From contig CALANW010000045.1 of the NCBI GenBank assembly GCA_937926145.1, positions 1 through 48,058 on the forward strand: DNA of 48,058 nucleotides, given 5' to 3'. The notes below the pieces were generated by a model. That model was not told where the DNA came from. It saw only the letters and a program-made list of their open reading frames with translations, and searched no databases. Below are positions 1-6,885 of the stretch, piece by piece. Every line of letters starts with the position of its first letter. Position 1 is the stretch's first letter. Source of the stretch: an uncultured Ruminococcus sp. (GTDB lineage: Bacteria > Bacillota > Clostridia > Oscillospirales > Ruminococcaceae). The position numbers and the translations under genes are program-made.

Positions 1-38
1 AAACATAAGACTGTAAGCTCAACATTTTCTGTTCGCAT
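1..38 (-). CDS. 5' end of a gene running off the left edge, possibly a Nudix hydrolase
   Basis: Only the first 12 codons are visible. On the minus strand a GGGGG Shine-Dalgarno block (positions 46-50) lies eight bases before an ATG at 38-36, and the frame stays open to the edge, reading MRTENVELTVLC. This resembles the N-terminus of clostridial Nudix (8-oxo-dGTP diphosphatase-like) proteins, which often start with a TENVELTVLC-type strand, but the Nudix box itself would lie outside the window. The start is well supported by the ribosome binding site; the family is a guess from very few residues. Confidence 0.45.
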   Translation of the reverse strand, partial: MRTENVELTVLC

Positions 39-205
39 TGATTTTCCCCCTACTTTATTTATTGACAACTTCCGATTTGTCGAACAGTCATATTTCCTTA
101 TTTTACAATTATGGGGTTCTCTGAAAACCTAAACAAAATAATACCTTGCGGTGAGGGGGTTCAGAGATATGTCAGTGATCTTATCCTGTTTTTGCTAATG
201 TGTAA

Positions 206-1054
206 TTATTGAATTGGGTATGATAAATCCGGGGCTGCGGTTCTGCTTATTCGGAAGCCGCCATAATGCTTTAAGGTTTCCGCTGCGATTTCCGAGCCGA
301 CATTCATTGCCTTTTCAATATCATTTCCGAGCATATATGAGCAGACAAACCCGGCATGATAGCTGTCGCCGCACCCTGTTGTGTCAATTATGTTTTCAAC
401 TTTTACAGCCTGCACTCTGAATTCCTGTCCGTTAAAGTATGTAACGCTTCCATGTTCTGCAAGTGACATATTGAACAGACAGGGGTATTTATCCGATAAT
501 TCTCTGAACCTCGGCAGGAGTTCCTCCGAGCCGCTTATCATAAAGAAATCAACGTACGGAGCGTATCGTTCCATATCCGAAAAATCTCTGTATACATCAA
601 AATCCACCGCAAGCTTAAAGCCGAGTGCTTTTTTCAGTTCGATCACCTGCGGAAAACACGATGCCCAGAAATGAACAAAAACTACATCGGAGGCTGACAG
701 GACTTTGATCTCTGTATCATTCAGCACGAGGTTATCGAGAATTTTCCCGTTCCACGAATCATCTTTGTAATACCTGTCGCCCGATACTGTAAGATAAGTC
801 ATATTGTTTGCAGTCGGATATCTTTCATCGATGCGAATATGACTTTTATCGATATTGAGCTTTGATATTGCTCCCATTATCACTTCCGCATATTTATCTT
901 TTCCGACAACACCGAGAAGTGTAACATCGATATCCCTGAACCGTGAGGCGTGAGCGGCAAAATTCAATGCTTCACCTCCGGGTCTGATCGTGTCGGTACC
1001 GTAAAAAACATCTGCACATAAACAAGGAAGTGCAGTCAGTCTGATCCTTTTCAT
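206..1054 (-). CDS. PfkB-family carbohydrate kinase
   Basis: A 282-residue cytoplasmic sugar kinase of the ribokinase/PfkB fold, predicted to phosphorylate a sugar or sugar derivative with ATP. The C-terminal PfkB signature DTTGCGDSYHAGF is at residues 224-236, with the catalytic base expected at D230, and the glycine-rich substrate-side motif GGEALN is at residues 26-31. The protein is slightly shorter than typical ribokinases (about 300 residues), closer to fructoselysine-6-kinase-type members. The ATG is preceded by GAGG. It stands alone, divergent from the PilZ operon, with its own good promoter. The substrate cannot be deduced: no transporter or isomerase gene is adjacent. Confidence 0.85.
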   Translation of the reverse strand: MKRIRLTALPCLCADVFYGTDTIRPGGEALNFAAHASRFRDIDVTLLGVVGKDKYAEVIMGAISKLNIDKSHIRIDERYPTANNMTYLTVSGDRYYKDDSWNGKILDNLVLNDTEIKVLSASDVVFVHFWASCFPQVIELKKALGFKLAVDFDVYRDFSDMERYAPYVDFFMISGSEELLPRFRELSDKYPCLFNMSLAEHGSVTYFNGQEFRVQAVKVENIIDTTGCGDSYHAGFVCSYMLGNDIEKAMNVGSEIAAETLKHYGGFRISRTAAPDLSYPIQ

Positions 1055-1107
1055 TTTAAAACCTCATACAATCCGATCCGTCGATAGGCAATAATTCCTT
1101 ATATTCA

Positions 1108-1136
1108 ATTATACACAAAAGCTGCGGGGCAGTCAA
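1108..1136 (-). promoter_or_regulatory. Sigma-A promoter of the PfkB kinase gene
   Basis: On the minus strand TTGACT (1136-1131) and TATAAT (1113-1108) are separated by exactly 17 bases, near-perfect for the housekeeping sigma factor. Transcription would start near 1101, giving a leader of about 47 bases before the ATG at 1054. Confidence 0.75.
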
Positions 1137-1202
1137 GGATTATCGGACAGGTTTTGCACAGCATTTCAATGCAATATCTTCGGAGCTAATTATTTATGCT
1201 TT

Positions 1203-1250
1203 GTTGCAAATCAACAAAAAGATATGTCGAAATGTGTTGATTTCTACAAC
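1203..1250. promoter_or_regulatory. Inverted repeat, candidate operator upstream of the PilZ operon
   Basis: Two arms, AAATCAACA (1208-1216) and its exact complement TGTTGATTT (1235-1243), are extended outward by GTTG (1204-1207) and CAAC (1247-1250). The element ends 14 bases before the -35 box of the PilZ-operon promoter and lies in the divergent region shared with the PfkB kinase. Position and symmetry suggest a regulator-binding site; the cognate protein is unknown. Confidence 0.45.
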
Positions 1251-1264
1251 GTTCAAAAAAACAG

Positions 1265-1293
1265 TTGCAAAACCGAGCATTTTTTGATAAAAT
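1265..1293 (+). promoter_or_regulatory. Sigma-A promoter of the PilZ-ParA-ComFB operon
   Basis: TTGCAA (1265-1270) and TAAAAT (1288-1293) are spaced by 17 bases. Transcription would begin near 1300, leaving a leader of about 74 bases before the preferred PilZ start. A palindrome TAAACGTTTA lies at 1319-1328 just inside the transcript. Confidence 0.65.
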
Positions 1294-1373
1294 AAGAATG
1301 TATCTTTATGCGCTTTTTTAAACGTTTACGGATATATCATTCAGTCGGGTCAAGGGACAATGGGGGAAGAGTT

Positions 1374-2036
1374 ATGATAAAAAAGGATAAGGTCGGCAGA
1401 GTTGTTATCTATGACAGTCAGGACAGAATGCTGCTGGCAACCAAGTCGGTGTTTTTTCCGAAGGACTTCTTCCGTATCAAGGATCGTGACCTCGTTATGA
1501 TAAAGGGTACGGGGCTTCCTCTTATCCCAAAAGATGAATACATAACCGCTGTTTTTGAATATATAAACGGTGTGCGAATGAAATACAAGACCTCGGTAGA
1601 CCTTTCCACCGAGTATCAGATGAATTTTCACGTCGGCGACGGAATCGCACTTGAGGAAAGACGTGCTTCGTTCAAGATAAATACCGAATTTGAAACGACC
1701 TCGCCCTTTTATATCCGCAATGAGGAGCTTATAAATTTCGACAAGCCGCTGAATATCCACGTCTGTAACATCAATCTCGGCGGCGTTTATATGAAAACGG
1801 GCTTTGACTTTGAGCCGGGAGATCAGCTTATGCTCGAGCTTTTCGGCGGAGATATGGAGCTTCTGACCGAGGTGCTTCGCATTCAGAATGTTATGGGAAC
1901 GGACGTTGTTGACGGTTACGGCTGTCACTTCCTCAACATCTCCCAGTCGCAGGAGGAACGCCTTGCACGCTTCATTTTTGAATGTCAGATAGCGGAAAGA
2001 GAAAAGCTCAAACAGCGTCAGAATAAGGACTTTTGA
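1374..2036 (+). CDS. PilZ-domain protein, candidate c-di-GMP receptor
   Basis: A 220-residue cytoplasmic protein with a C-terminal PilZ-like half. The region ERRASFK corresponds to the family RxxxR motif, with Lys in place of the second Arg, and NINLGGVYM corresponds to the D/NxSxxG motif, with Asn in place of Ser. Both binding motifs are thus recognisable but degenerate, so nucleotide binding is uncertain. An in-frame start at 1308 exists, but GGGGGAAGAG directly before the ATG at 1374 makes 1374 the better start, and it removes a poorly conserved leader. It is the first gene of an operon with a ParA ATPase (3-base gap) and a ComFB protein, just upstream of the flagellar cluster. PilZ proteins such as YcgR/YpfA slow flagellar motors, which suggests but does not prove a motility role. 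Confidence 0.75.
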   Translation: MIKKDKVGRVVIYDSQDRMLLATKSVFFPKDFFRIKDRDLVMIKGTGLPLIPKDEYITAVFEYINGVRMKYKTSVDLSTEYQMNFHVGDGIALEERRASFKINTEFETTSPFYIRNEELINFDKPLNIHVCNINLGGVYMKTGFDFEPGDQLMLELFGGDMELLTEVLRIQNVMGTDVVDGYGCHFLNISQSQEERLARFIFECQIAEREKLKQRQNKDF

Positions 2037-2039
2037 TCT

Positions 2040-2816
2040 ATGGCAAAAATTATTGTTGTAACAAATCAGAAAGGCGGAGTCGGCAAGACGACGACCTGCG
2101 CCGCTTTTGCAGGGATCTTCCGCAGCAGAGGGAAAACTGTCCTCGCAATAGATATGGATCCGCAGGGAAACCTTTCGTTCTCACTCGGAACGGAGGACAG
2201 GGGATACACTATCCACGATGTGATGACGGGTGCTTGCAATATCCGCGATGCGATAAAAACTACGCACATCTGCGATGTTATAACGTCAAATATTCTTCTT
2301 TCGGGAAGCGAACTGGAGCTTCCTGCCGAACACCGCGAATTTATTCTGAGGGAAATTCTCAAAACTGTCCGCGATGAATATGACTACATCATCATCGACA
2401 CGCCGCCTGCACTTTCGGTGCTTACAATAAACGCTTACACAGCGGCGGACGATCTGATAATCCCGATGACACCCGAGATACTTTCGCTCCAAGGAATTGC
2501 ACAGCTCCGCGAAACTATCCTCGCCGTCAAGAAATACTATAATAAAAAGCTCAACATAAGGGGCATACTCCTTACGAAATATGTCAAGAACCAGCAGCTT
2601 GCGGGCGAGGTTGCGGAAATGGTGGAGATCGTTGCCGAACAGCTCGGAACTGTCGTGCTCGATACGAAGATATCCGTTTCCGTTGCGGTCGCCGAAGCTC
2701 CTGCGCATCAGGAGGTCATAACGACCTATTCTCCGAATTGCCGCGCCGCAAGGGACTATGTTAAGGTGTGTGAATCGCTTTACCCTGAGATAGCCGAGCA
2801 TAAAAAGAGAAGATAA
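2040..2816 (+). CDS. ParA/Soj-family ATPase
   Basis: A 258-residue deviant-Walker P-loop ATPase. The motif NQKGGVGKTTT lies at residues 9-19, with the signature lysine K11 and the P-loop lysine K16; IDMDPQGN follows as the switch I region and IDTPPAL as Walker B. The protein starts immediately with the ATPase fold, as in Soj/ParA, and lacks the N-terminal activation helix of FlhG. No parB-like gene or parS-like site was noticed. It lies between a PilZ gene and a ComFB gene in one operon, so a role in positioning a membrane or polar complex linked to motility or surface behaviour is more likely than plasmid partitioning. That functional reading is inference; the family assignment is secure. 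Confidence 0.9.
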   Translation: MAKIIVVTNQKGGVGKTTTCAAFAGIFRSRGKTVLAIDMDPQGNLSFSLGTEDRGYTIHDVMTGACNIRDAIKTTHICDVITSNILLSGSELELPAEHREFILREILKTVRDEYDYIIIDTPPALSVLTINAYTAADDLIIPMTPEILSLQGIAQLRETILAVKKYYNKKLNIRGILLTKYVKNQQLAGEVAEMVEIVAEQLGTVVLDTKISVSVAVAEAPAHQEVITTYSPNCRAARDYVKVCESLYPEIAEHKKRR

Positions 2817-2828
2817 GGAGGAATTTGT

Positions 2829-3275
2829 ATGGCAGGCAGCGCCGCAGCAAAGGTCACGCACAAGACCGATGCTGTTATGAAGCTTTTAACGGGAAAAAGC
2901 ACTGCTACCAACCCGATAATCGACAACGAGTTCAAGCAGTCTGTCATAGAAATGCACACGAACACGCAGAAAGCCGCCGAAAAAGCCGAGCCTAAGCCGA
3001 AACAGAACGAAGCTACCGAAATTTGCGTCAGCTCCGAGCTTATAACCGAGCTTTTGCCGATAGCATTGAAGAGGTTCAACTGCTGTACCTGCGACCGATG
3101 CTTCGCCGAGGCTATGGCGGACGCTCTGGACGCAGTTCCGTATCTATCCTGCAAGGTCAGAACGCCGCAGGACAAGAAAAAAGCGGACGAGATGAAAGAA
3201 AAATACACGCGCAGCGTTACCAATGAAATGGTAAAGCTTGCAATACGCCGCCGTGCGCTTCCGAAACATATATAA
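2829..3275 (+). CDS. ComFB-domain protein, candidate c-di-nucleotide receptor
   Basis: A 148-residue protein with a low-complexity, charged N-terminal third (Ala/Lys/Glu rich, residues 1-65) and a C-terminal ComFB-like domain (about residues 67-148). The domain carries the cysteine cluster C85, C86, C88, C91 followed by the helix AEAMADALDAVP and a basic C-terminal helix, the pattern of late-competence protein ComFB, where cysteines bind zinc. ComFB-family proteins have been described as c-di-nucleotide receptors in cyanobacteria and Bacillus. It is the last gene of the PilZ-ParA operon, 12 bases after parA, with an AAGGAGG ribosome site, and a terminator follows. No competence comF genes are nearby. 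Confidence 0.75.
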   Translation: MAGSAAAKVTHKTDAVMKLLTGKSTATNPIIDNEFKQSVIEMHTNTQKAAEKAEPKPKQNEATEICVSSELITELLPIALKRFNCCTCDRCFAEAMADALDAVPYLSCKVRTPQDKKKADEMKEKYTRSVTNEMVKLAIRRRALPKHI

Positions 3276-3279
3276 ACGC

Positions 3280-3318
3280 AAAGCATACGCAAATATTGTG
3301 TATGCTTTTTCTTTTTGC
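3280..3318 (+). terminator. Rho-independent terminator of the PilZ-ParA-ComFB operon
   Basis: Perfect 9-base arms AAAGCATAC (3280-3288) and GTATGCTTT (3300-3308) with an 11-base loop are followed by a T-rich run with a single C. It separates the operon from the flagellar genes, which start from their own promoter. Confidence 0.8.
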
Positions 3319-3497
3319 CTGTGGTTCCGTTAAATCACGGCTCTTTACCACGTTGTTGTTAAATATATACAAAAAATTCCTCGGAAAATGACAAAATTAA
3401 ACAGTTAATGGGGCGCAATTTGTTACATTTGGGAAAAATTCATAGATTTTATAATAAAAAATTGTTACCGTCGTGGATATAAATTTTGCGATAACTC

Positions 3498-3526
3498 TTG
3501 TAATTTTTATGAAAAAGGTATATACT
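3498..3526 (+). promoter_or_regulatory. Sigma-A promoter of the flagellar operon
   Basis: TTGTAA (3498-3503) and TATACT (3521-3526) with a 17-base spacer, giving a start near 3533. This is the only good promoter seen between the terminator at 3318 and flgB. The remainder of 3319-3497 is AT-rich without an ORF or a recognisable riboswitch. The position also argues that an in-frame ATG at 3531 cannot be the flgB start. Confidence 0.65.
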
Positions 3527-3614
3527 GTTAATGGAATACTATACCCTTTTAAAGGGGGGAGTCTACCATTTTGAAAGAACAGTCAGCGAATCAGACCAAC
3601 ACAGGAGGTATATC

Positions 3615-3995
3615 GTGGGACTTTTTGATAATAAGCTTCAGACCCTTTCCGAGCAGACGCTCGATGCGGCGTGGTATAAACAGCGCGTCATCTCAAACAA
3701 TATCGCAAACGTTTCCACGCCCGATTATAAAGCAAAAACCGTAAACTTCGGACTTGTGCTCAAAGAAGAGATGTGCAAGTGCAGCTACCATACGCCGACT
3801 GACAGCGAAAAGGGCAAGGTTTCCCTCAAAGTCGCAACGACTTACGAAACCAACACCAACCAGCTTTTGAACGGCAACAATGTCGATATTGAAAAGGAAC
3901 AGCTCGATCTTGCCGATGTTCAGTATCAGTACAGCGCGCTTATGGATCAGATGAACAACAACTATTCGATGATACGCACGGCGATATCAAAGTAA
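3615..3995 (+). CDS. flgB: Flagellar basal-body rod protein FlgB
   Basis: Proximal rod subunit, 126 residues, the usual size. The N-terminal rod/hook signature is clear: WYKQRVISNNIANVSTPDYKA, shown here in part as SNNIANVSTPDYKA, followed by the C-terminal region DLADVQYQY typical of FlgB. The start is GTG at 3615, because AGGAGGT sits five bases upstream and the family homology begins there; an in-frame ATG at 3531 lies almost at the predicted transcription start and would add 28 unrelated residues. It is the first gene of the motility cluster, 25 bases before flgC. Confidence 0.92.
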   Translation: MGLFDNKLQTLSEQTLDAAWYKQRVISNNIANVSTPDYKAKTVNFGLVLKEEMCKCSYHTPTDSEKGKVSLKVATTYETNTNQLLNGNNVDIEKEQLDLADVQYQYSALMDQMNNNYSMIRTAISK

Positions 3996-4020
3996 CGCCG
4001 TCGGCTTTGGAGGTACATAA

Positions 4021-4512
4021 ATGTCATTTTTGAATTCGCTCGATATAGGCGGCTCTGCACTTTCGGCGCAAAGGCTCCGAATGGATATCATCTCGCAGAA
4101 CATCGCCAATCAGGGCACTTATAACACAGATGTCGGCGAAGACCCTTACTGCCGTCAGCTTGTTGTTTTCTCCGAAAAGAAAACTTTCAGCGATGAGCTG
4201 GACAAGTTCAATAACGAGGACGACGGTCCGAAGTATTCCCACGGCACATATTATCTTTCGCACAAGAACAAGTACAGATACTCGGGTGTGACGGTAACTC
4301 AGATACTTGACGACGATGCGCCGTTTGTTCCCGTTTATGACCCCGACAATCCGCTCGCGGACGAGGACGGATACATTTACCAGAGCAACGTTGACAACAG
4401 CAAGGAGCAGATGGATCTTCTCGCTGCGCAGCGCTGTTACGAAGCGAATGCTTCCGCTATTGCTGCAGTAAAGGCGATGCTCACAAAGGCAATGTCCCTC
4501 AACGGCAAATAA
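4021..4512 (+). CDS. flgC: Flagellar basal-body rod protein FlgC
   Basis: Proximal rod subunit of 163 residues. It has the N-terminal rod motif (ALSAQRLRMDIISQNIANQ, without the usual threonine/asparagine after it) and the C-terminal FlgC pattern SNVDNSKEQMDLLAAQRCYEAN. An acidic insertion (DELDKFNNEDDGPKY) in the middle makes it slightly longer than the common 135-150 residues. A GGAGG site precedes the ATG. It is followed not by fliE directly but by a 395-base gap filled with tandem repeats. Confidence 0.93.
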   Translation: MSFLNSLDIGGSALSAQRLRMDIISQNIANQGTYNTDVGEDPYCRQLVVFSEKKTFSDELDKFNNEDDGPKYSHGTYYLSHKNKYRYSGVTVTQILDDDAPFVPVYDPDNPLADEDGYIYQSNVDNSKEQMDLLAAQRCYEANASAIAAVKAMLTKAMSLNGK

Positions 4513-4516
4513 GGCA

Positions 4517-4800
4517 GGGAAGCCCTGCGGCAGGTTCGCGCCACGCTCCGCTTTGCTTCGCGCTTTTTCGTTGGAAATGAGTTTGTGTTCGCGAAGAGGG
4601 TACGCTTTACAGCTGACAGCTGTGGATATGTGGGGAAGCCCTGCGGCAGGTTCGCGCCACGCTCCGCTTTGCTTCGCTCTTTTTCGTTGGAAATGAGTTT
4701 GTGTTCGCGAAGAGGGTACGCTTTACAGCTGACAGCTGTGGATATGTGGGGAAGCCCCGCGGCAGGTTCGCGTTATGCTCCGCTTTGCTTCGCTTGTTTG
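4517..4800. repeat. 116-bp tandem repeat, about 2.4 copies, between flgC and fliE
   Basis: Three repeat starts, each beginning GGGAAGCCC, lie at 4517, 4633 and 4749, giving an exact 116-base period. The first two copies are nearly identical; the third is truncated after CTCCGCTTTGCTTCGC and slightly diverged. Each full unit contains the palindrome-like string CAGCTGACAGCTG. A related fragment (GGGAAGACACGCGGCAGGTT) recurs at about 15846, after flgE. No convincing gene lies here. The array sits inside the predicted flagellar transcript. Confidence 0.85.
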
Positions 4801-4827
4801 CGTATAGGTAACAATATTAAATATAGA

Positions 4828-4859
4828 TGTAGGGGACGGGTTTCCCGTCCCGATTTACC
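4828..4859. repeat. REP-like palindromic element
   Basis: The sequence begins TGTAGGGG and has the palindromic core GACGGGTTTCCCGTC, ending CGATTTACC. An identical 32-base copy is at 10540-10571 and degenerate relatives lie near 15896-15960 and 46722-46890. It is intergenic, 49 bases before fliE. Confidence 0.8.
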
Positions 4860-4907
4860 TTAAATTTGTAAGGTTTGTGTTTCATATAAAGAAAGGCAGA
4901 TAAAAAT

Positions 4908-5219
4908 ATGTTTATAGTTCCGATCTCGGGTGCGATCTCACCCGTACAGTCTGTTTTTGAGAATGAGAACGAGCAGGTCAAGGAAATCACCGAAAGCACC
5001 CCTCAGTTCTCCGATGTTTTCAAGGAAGTTTTCAATGACGTTCAGGAAACCCAGCAGCAGACCAATATTGACTCTGTAAAGCTTATGCAGGGCGAAATTG
5101 ATGACCTCCACACTATTTATAACAATATGACAAAGGCTTCGATAGCTGTCGAGACCTTCGTTGCGGTAAAGAATGCCGCTGTTGACGCTTACAATCAGGT
5201 CCTCCAGATCTCAATGTAA
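4908..5219 (+). CDS. fliE: Flagellar hook-basal body complex protein FliE
   Basis: A 103-residue protein linking the MS ring to the rod. The C-terminal half has the family pattern: QGEIDDLHTIYNNMTKA followed by a helix with VETFVAVKNAAVDAYNQVLQ (conserved R/K-N-x-x-x-x-A-Y-x-x-I/L arrangement). The N-terminus is variable, as usual. The AAAGAAAGG site precedes the ATG. The neighbours flgC and fliF match the normal order. High confidence. Confidence 0.92.
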   Translation: MFIVPISGAISPVQSVFENENEQVKEITESTPQFSDVFKEVFNDVQETQQQTNIDSVKLMQGEIDDLHTIYNNMTKASIAVETFVAVKNAAVDAYNQVLQISM

Positions 5220-5256
5220 GCCATTATATCTTTAATTCGGGAAGGAAAATTCGTAA

Positions 5257-6882
5257 ATGGATATGAAGGAACAGCTTTCAAAGCTTACGACTTCGTTCAA
5301 ACAGTTCTGGGAAGCTCAGGAGAAAAAGCGCAAAATAGCGTACATAGCGATACTCGTTGCGATAGTTCTTATCGCCGCGATCGTTGTTATAATCTTGAAT
5401 AAAAAGGACTATACCGTTCTTTTTGAGGGACTTGAAGCGAGCGAGGCTTCGGAGATCGTAACCGCGATACAAGACCTCGGCTACGATGTTACCCTTAAAA
5501 GCGGCGGCACGATAATGGTACCTGCCGGAACGGAAAACGTTCTTACTATGGAAATGGCTATGAAAGGCTATCCAAAGAGCACCATTAACTACAATCTTTA
5601 TACAAACAATATAGATATGTTCACCACCTCCTCGCAGGAGAGGGAATATGCGCGAATGGCTCTTGAAGAGCGTCTGAGCGCTATTGTCGGAACATTCGAG
5701 GGCGTTCAGAAAGCTACGGTCACAATATCTATACCCGAGCAGAAGAACACCGTCATCTCCTCGCTCCGCCAAGACCCGACAGCTTCGGTTACGGTTTATC
5801 TCAACCCCGACTATAAGCTCACGGACAAGCAGATAGTCGGCATCAGAAACACCGTCAGAAACGGCTGTGTAGGTCTTACCGATGATAATATCAGCATCGT
5901 TGACGGCTACGGCATACCGCAGATCGAGGGTGAGAACGAGATAGACGTTGTTGCTGACGAAACAAGAAAATTCGCTTTCAAGACCAACCTTGAAAATTCG
6001 ATAAAGAACAAGATACTTGAGCTTCTTATGCCTGTTTACGGCGATGACGGGGTATCCGTTGCGGTAAATATGGTGCTCAATTTTGATAAAAAGGTTTCCG
6101 AAAATACCGATTATTCGGCTGACGGAAACGGCAACACGGGCGTTCTCCAGCACGGTGATGCGTCCGAAGCTTCGGGCGGAACAACTGTTGACGGCGGTGT
6201 TGTCGGCGTTGAGACCAATGCTGATGATACCTACCCGACGGGCGACACTAACGGCAATGGCGCTTGGACACAAAACTCCGTTTCCAACACATACCTTGTC
6301 GATACATACAAAGAACAGATCGAAAAGGCAGGCTACACTATTGACGGACTTTCCATTTCGACTGTCGTTTACACGGACTATATCTCCGAAGCGCAAAGAC
6401 TTGACCTTGTGAACCTCGTTGCAAACGCAGGCGGCGTAAATCCGACCGTTGCGCAGGACGTTGTTACGGTCACCAACTTCCCGAAATTCGGCACGGATAT
6501 TGCAACCGATACAGCTCCCGTTTATCTCTTCGGTCTTACGCTCAATCAGCTTATTGCCGCTGCAGCGATACTTCTCATTCTTCTTATCGTTGTTGTCGTT
6601 GTGCTTATCATCACTTCGAGAAGCGCCAAGAATAAGAGAGCAAAATTCGAGCAGCAGATACTTGCTTCCGAAGCGCTTGCAGGTGCGGACGGCGAACCTA
6701 TCGTAGATACGTTCACAATGGATCTCGACGGCACAAGTCCTGCCGATATCCCGAGCCTCTCGGCGGAGGAAGACACCAAGGAGGTCGCTATCCGCAGAGA
6801 GATCAGCGACTTTGCGAAGAACAGTCCCGAAATTGTGGCTCAGCTGCTTAAAAACTGGATGAAAGACGAAACGGAGGAGTAA
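5257..6882 (+). CDS. fliF: Flagellar MS-ring protein FliF
   Basis: The 541-residue membrane ring protein. Transmembrane helix 1 lies at about residues 25-47 and helix 2 at about 425-453 (Ala/Ile/Val-rich). The secretin-like ring domains lie between them, including the conserved REYARMALEERLSAIV segment. The middle contains a Gly/Asn/Thr/Asp-rich flexible insert at about 290-345. The acidic C-terminal tail ending AQLLKNWMKDE matches the FliG-binding segment. It overlaps nothing and is separated from fliG by only three bases, consistent with translational coupling of ring and switch protein. Confidence 0.96.
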   Translation: MDMKEQLSKLTTSFKQFWEAQEKKRKIAYIAILVAIVLIAAIVVIILNKKDYTVLFEGLEASEASEIVTAIQDLGYDVTLKSGGTIMVPAGTENVLTMEMAMKGYPKSTINYNLYTNNIDMFTTSSQEREYARMALEERLSAIVGTFEGVQKATVTISIPEQKNTVISSLRQDPTASVTVYLNPDYKLTDKQIVGIRNTVRNGCVGLTDDNISIVDGYGIPQIEGENEIDVVADETRKFAFKTNLENSIKNKILELLMPVYGDDGVSVAVNMVLNFDKKVSENTDYSADGNGNTGVLQHGDASEASGGTTVDGGVVGVETNADDTYPTGDTNGNGAWTQNSVSNTYLVDTYKEQIEKAGYTIDGLSISTVVYTDYISEAQRLDLVNLVANAGGVNPTVAQDVVTVTNFPKFGTDIATDTAPVYLFGLTLNQLIAAAAILLILLIVVVVVLIITSRSAKNKRAKFEQQILASEALAGADGEPIVDTFTMDLDGTSPADIPSLSAEEDTKEVAIRREISDFAKNSPEIVAQLLKNWMKDETEE

Positions 6883-6885
6883 GCA

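Noticed and set aside
3319..3614. Possible c-di-GMP riboswitch before flgB or the PilZ gene
   Set aside because: I looked for the GEMM-I core and tetraloop-receptor strings and found none in either leader.
4517..4800. CRISPR-like array
   Set aside because: The 116-base units are contiguous with no unique spacers and only 2.4 copies, so this is a simple tandem duplication.
4585..4863. Plus-strand open frame of 92 codons between flgC and fliE
   Set aside because: It runs through the 116-bp tandem repeat, shows internal duplication from the repeat itself, and has no ribosome site or family match.
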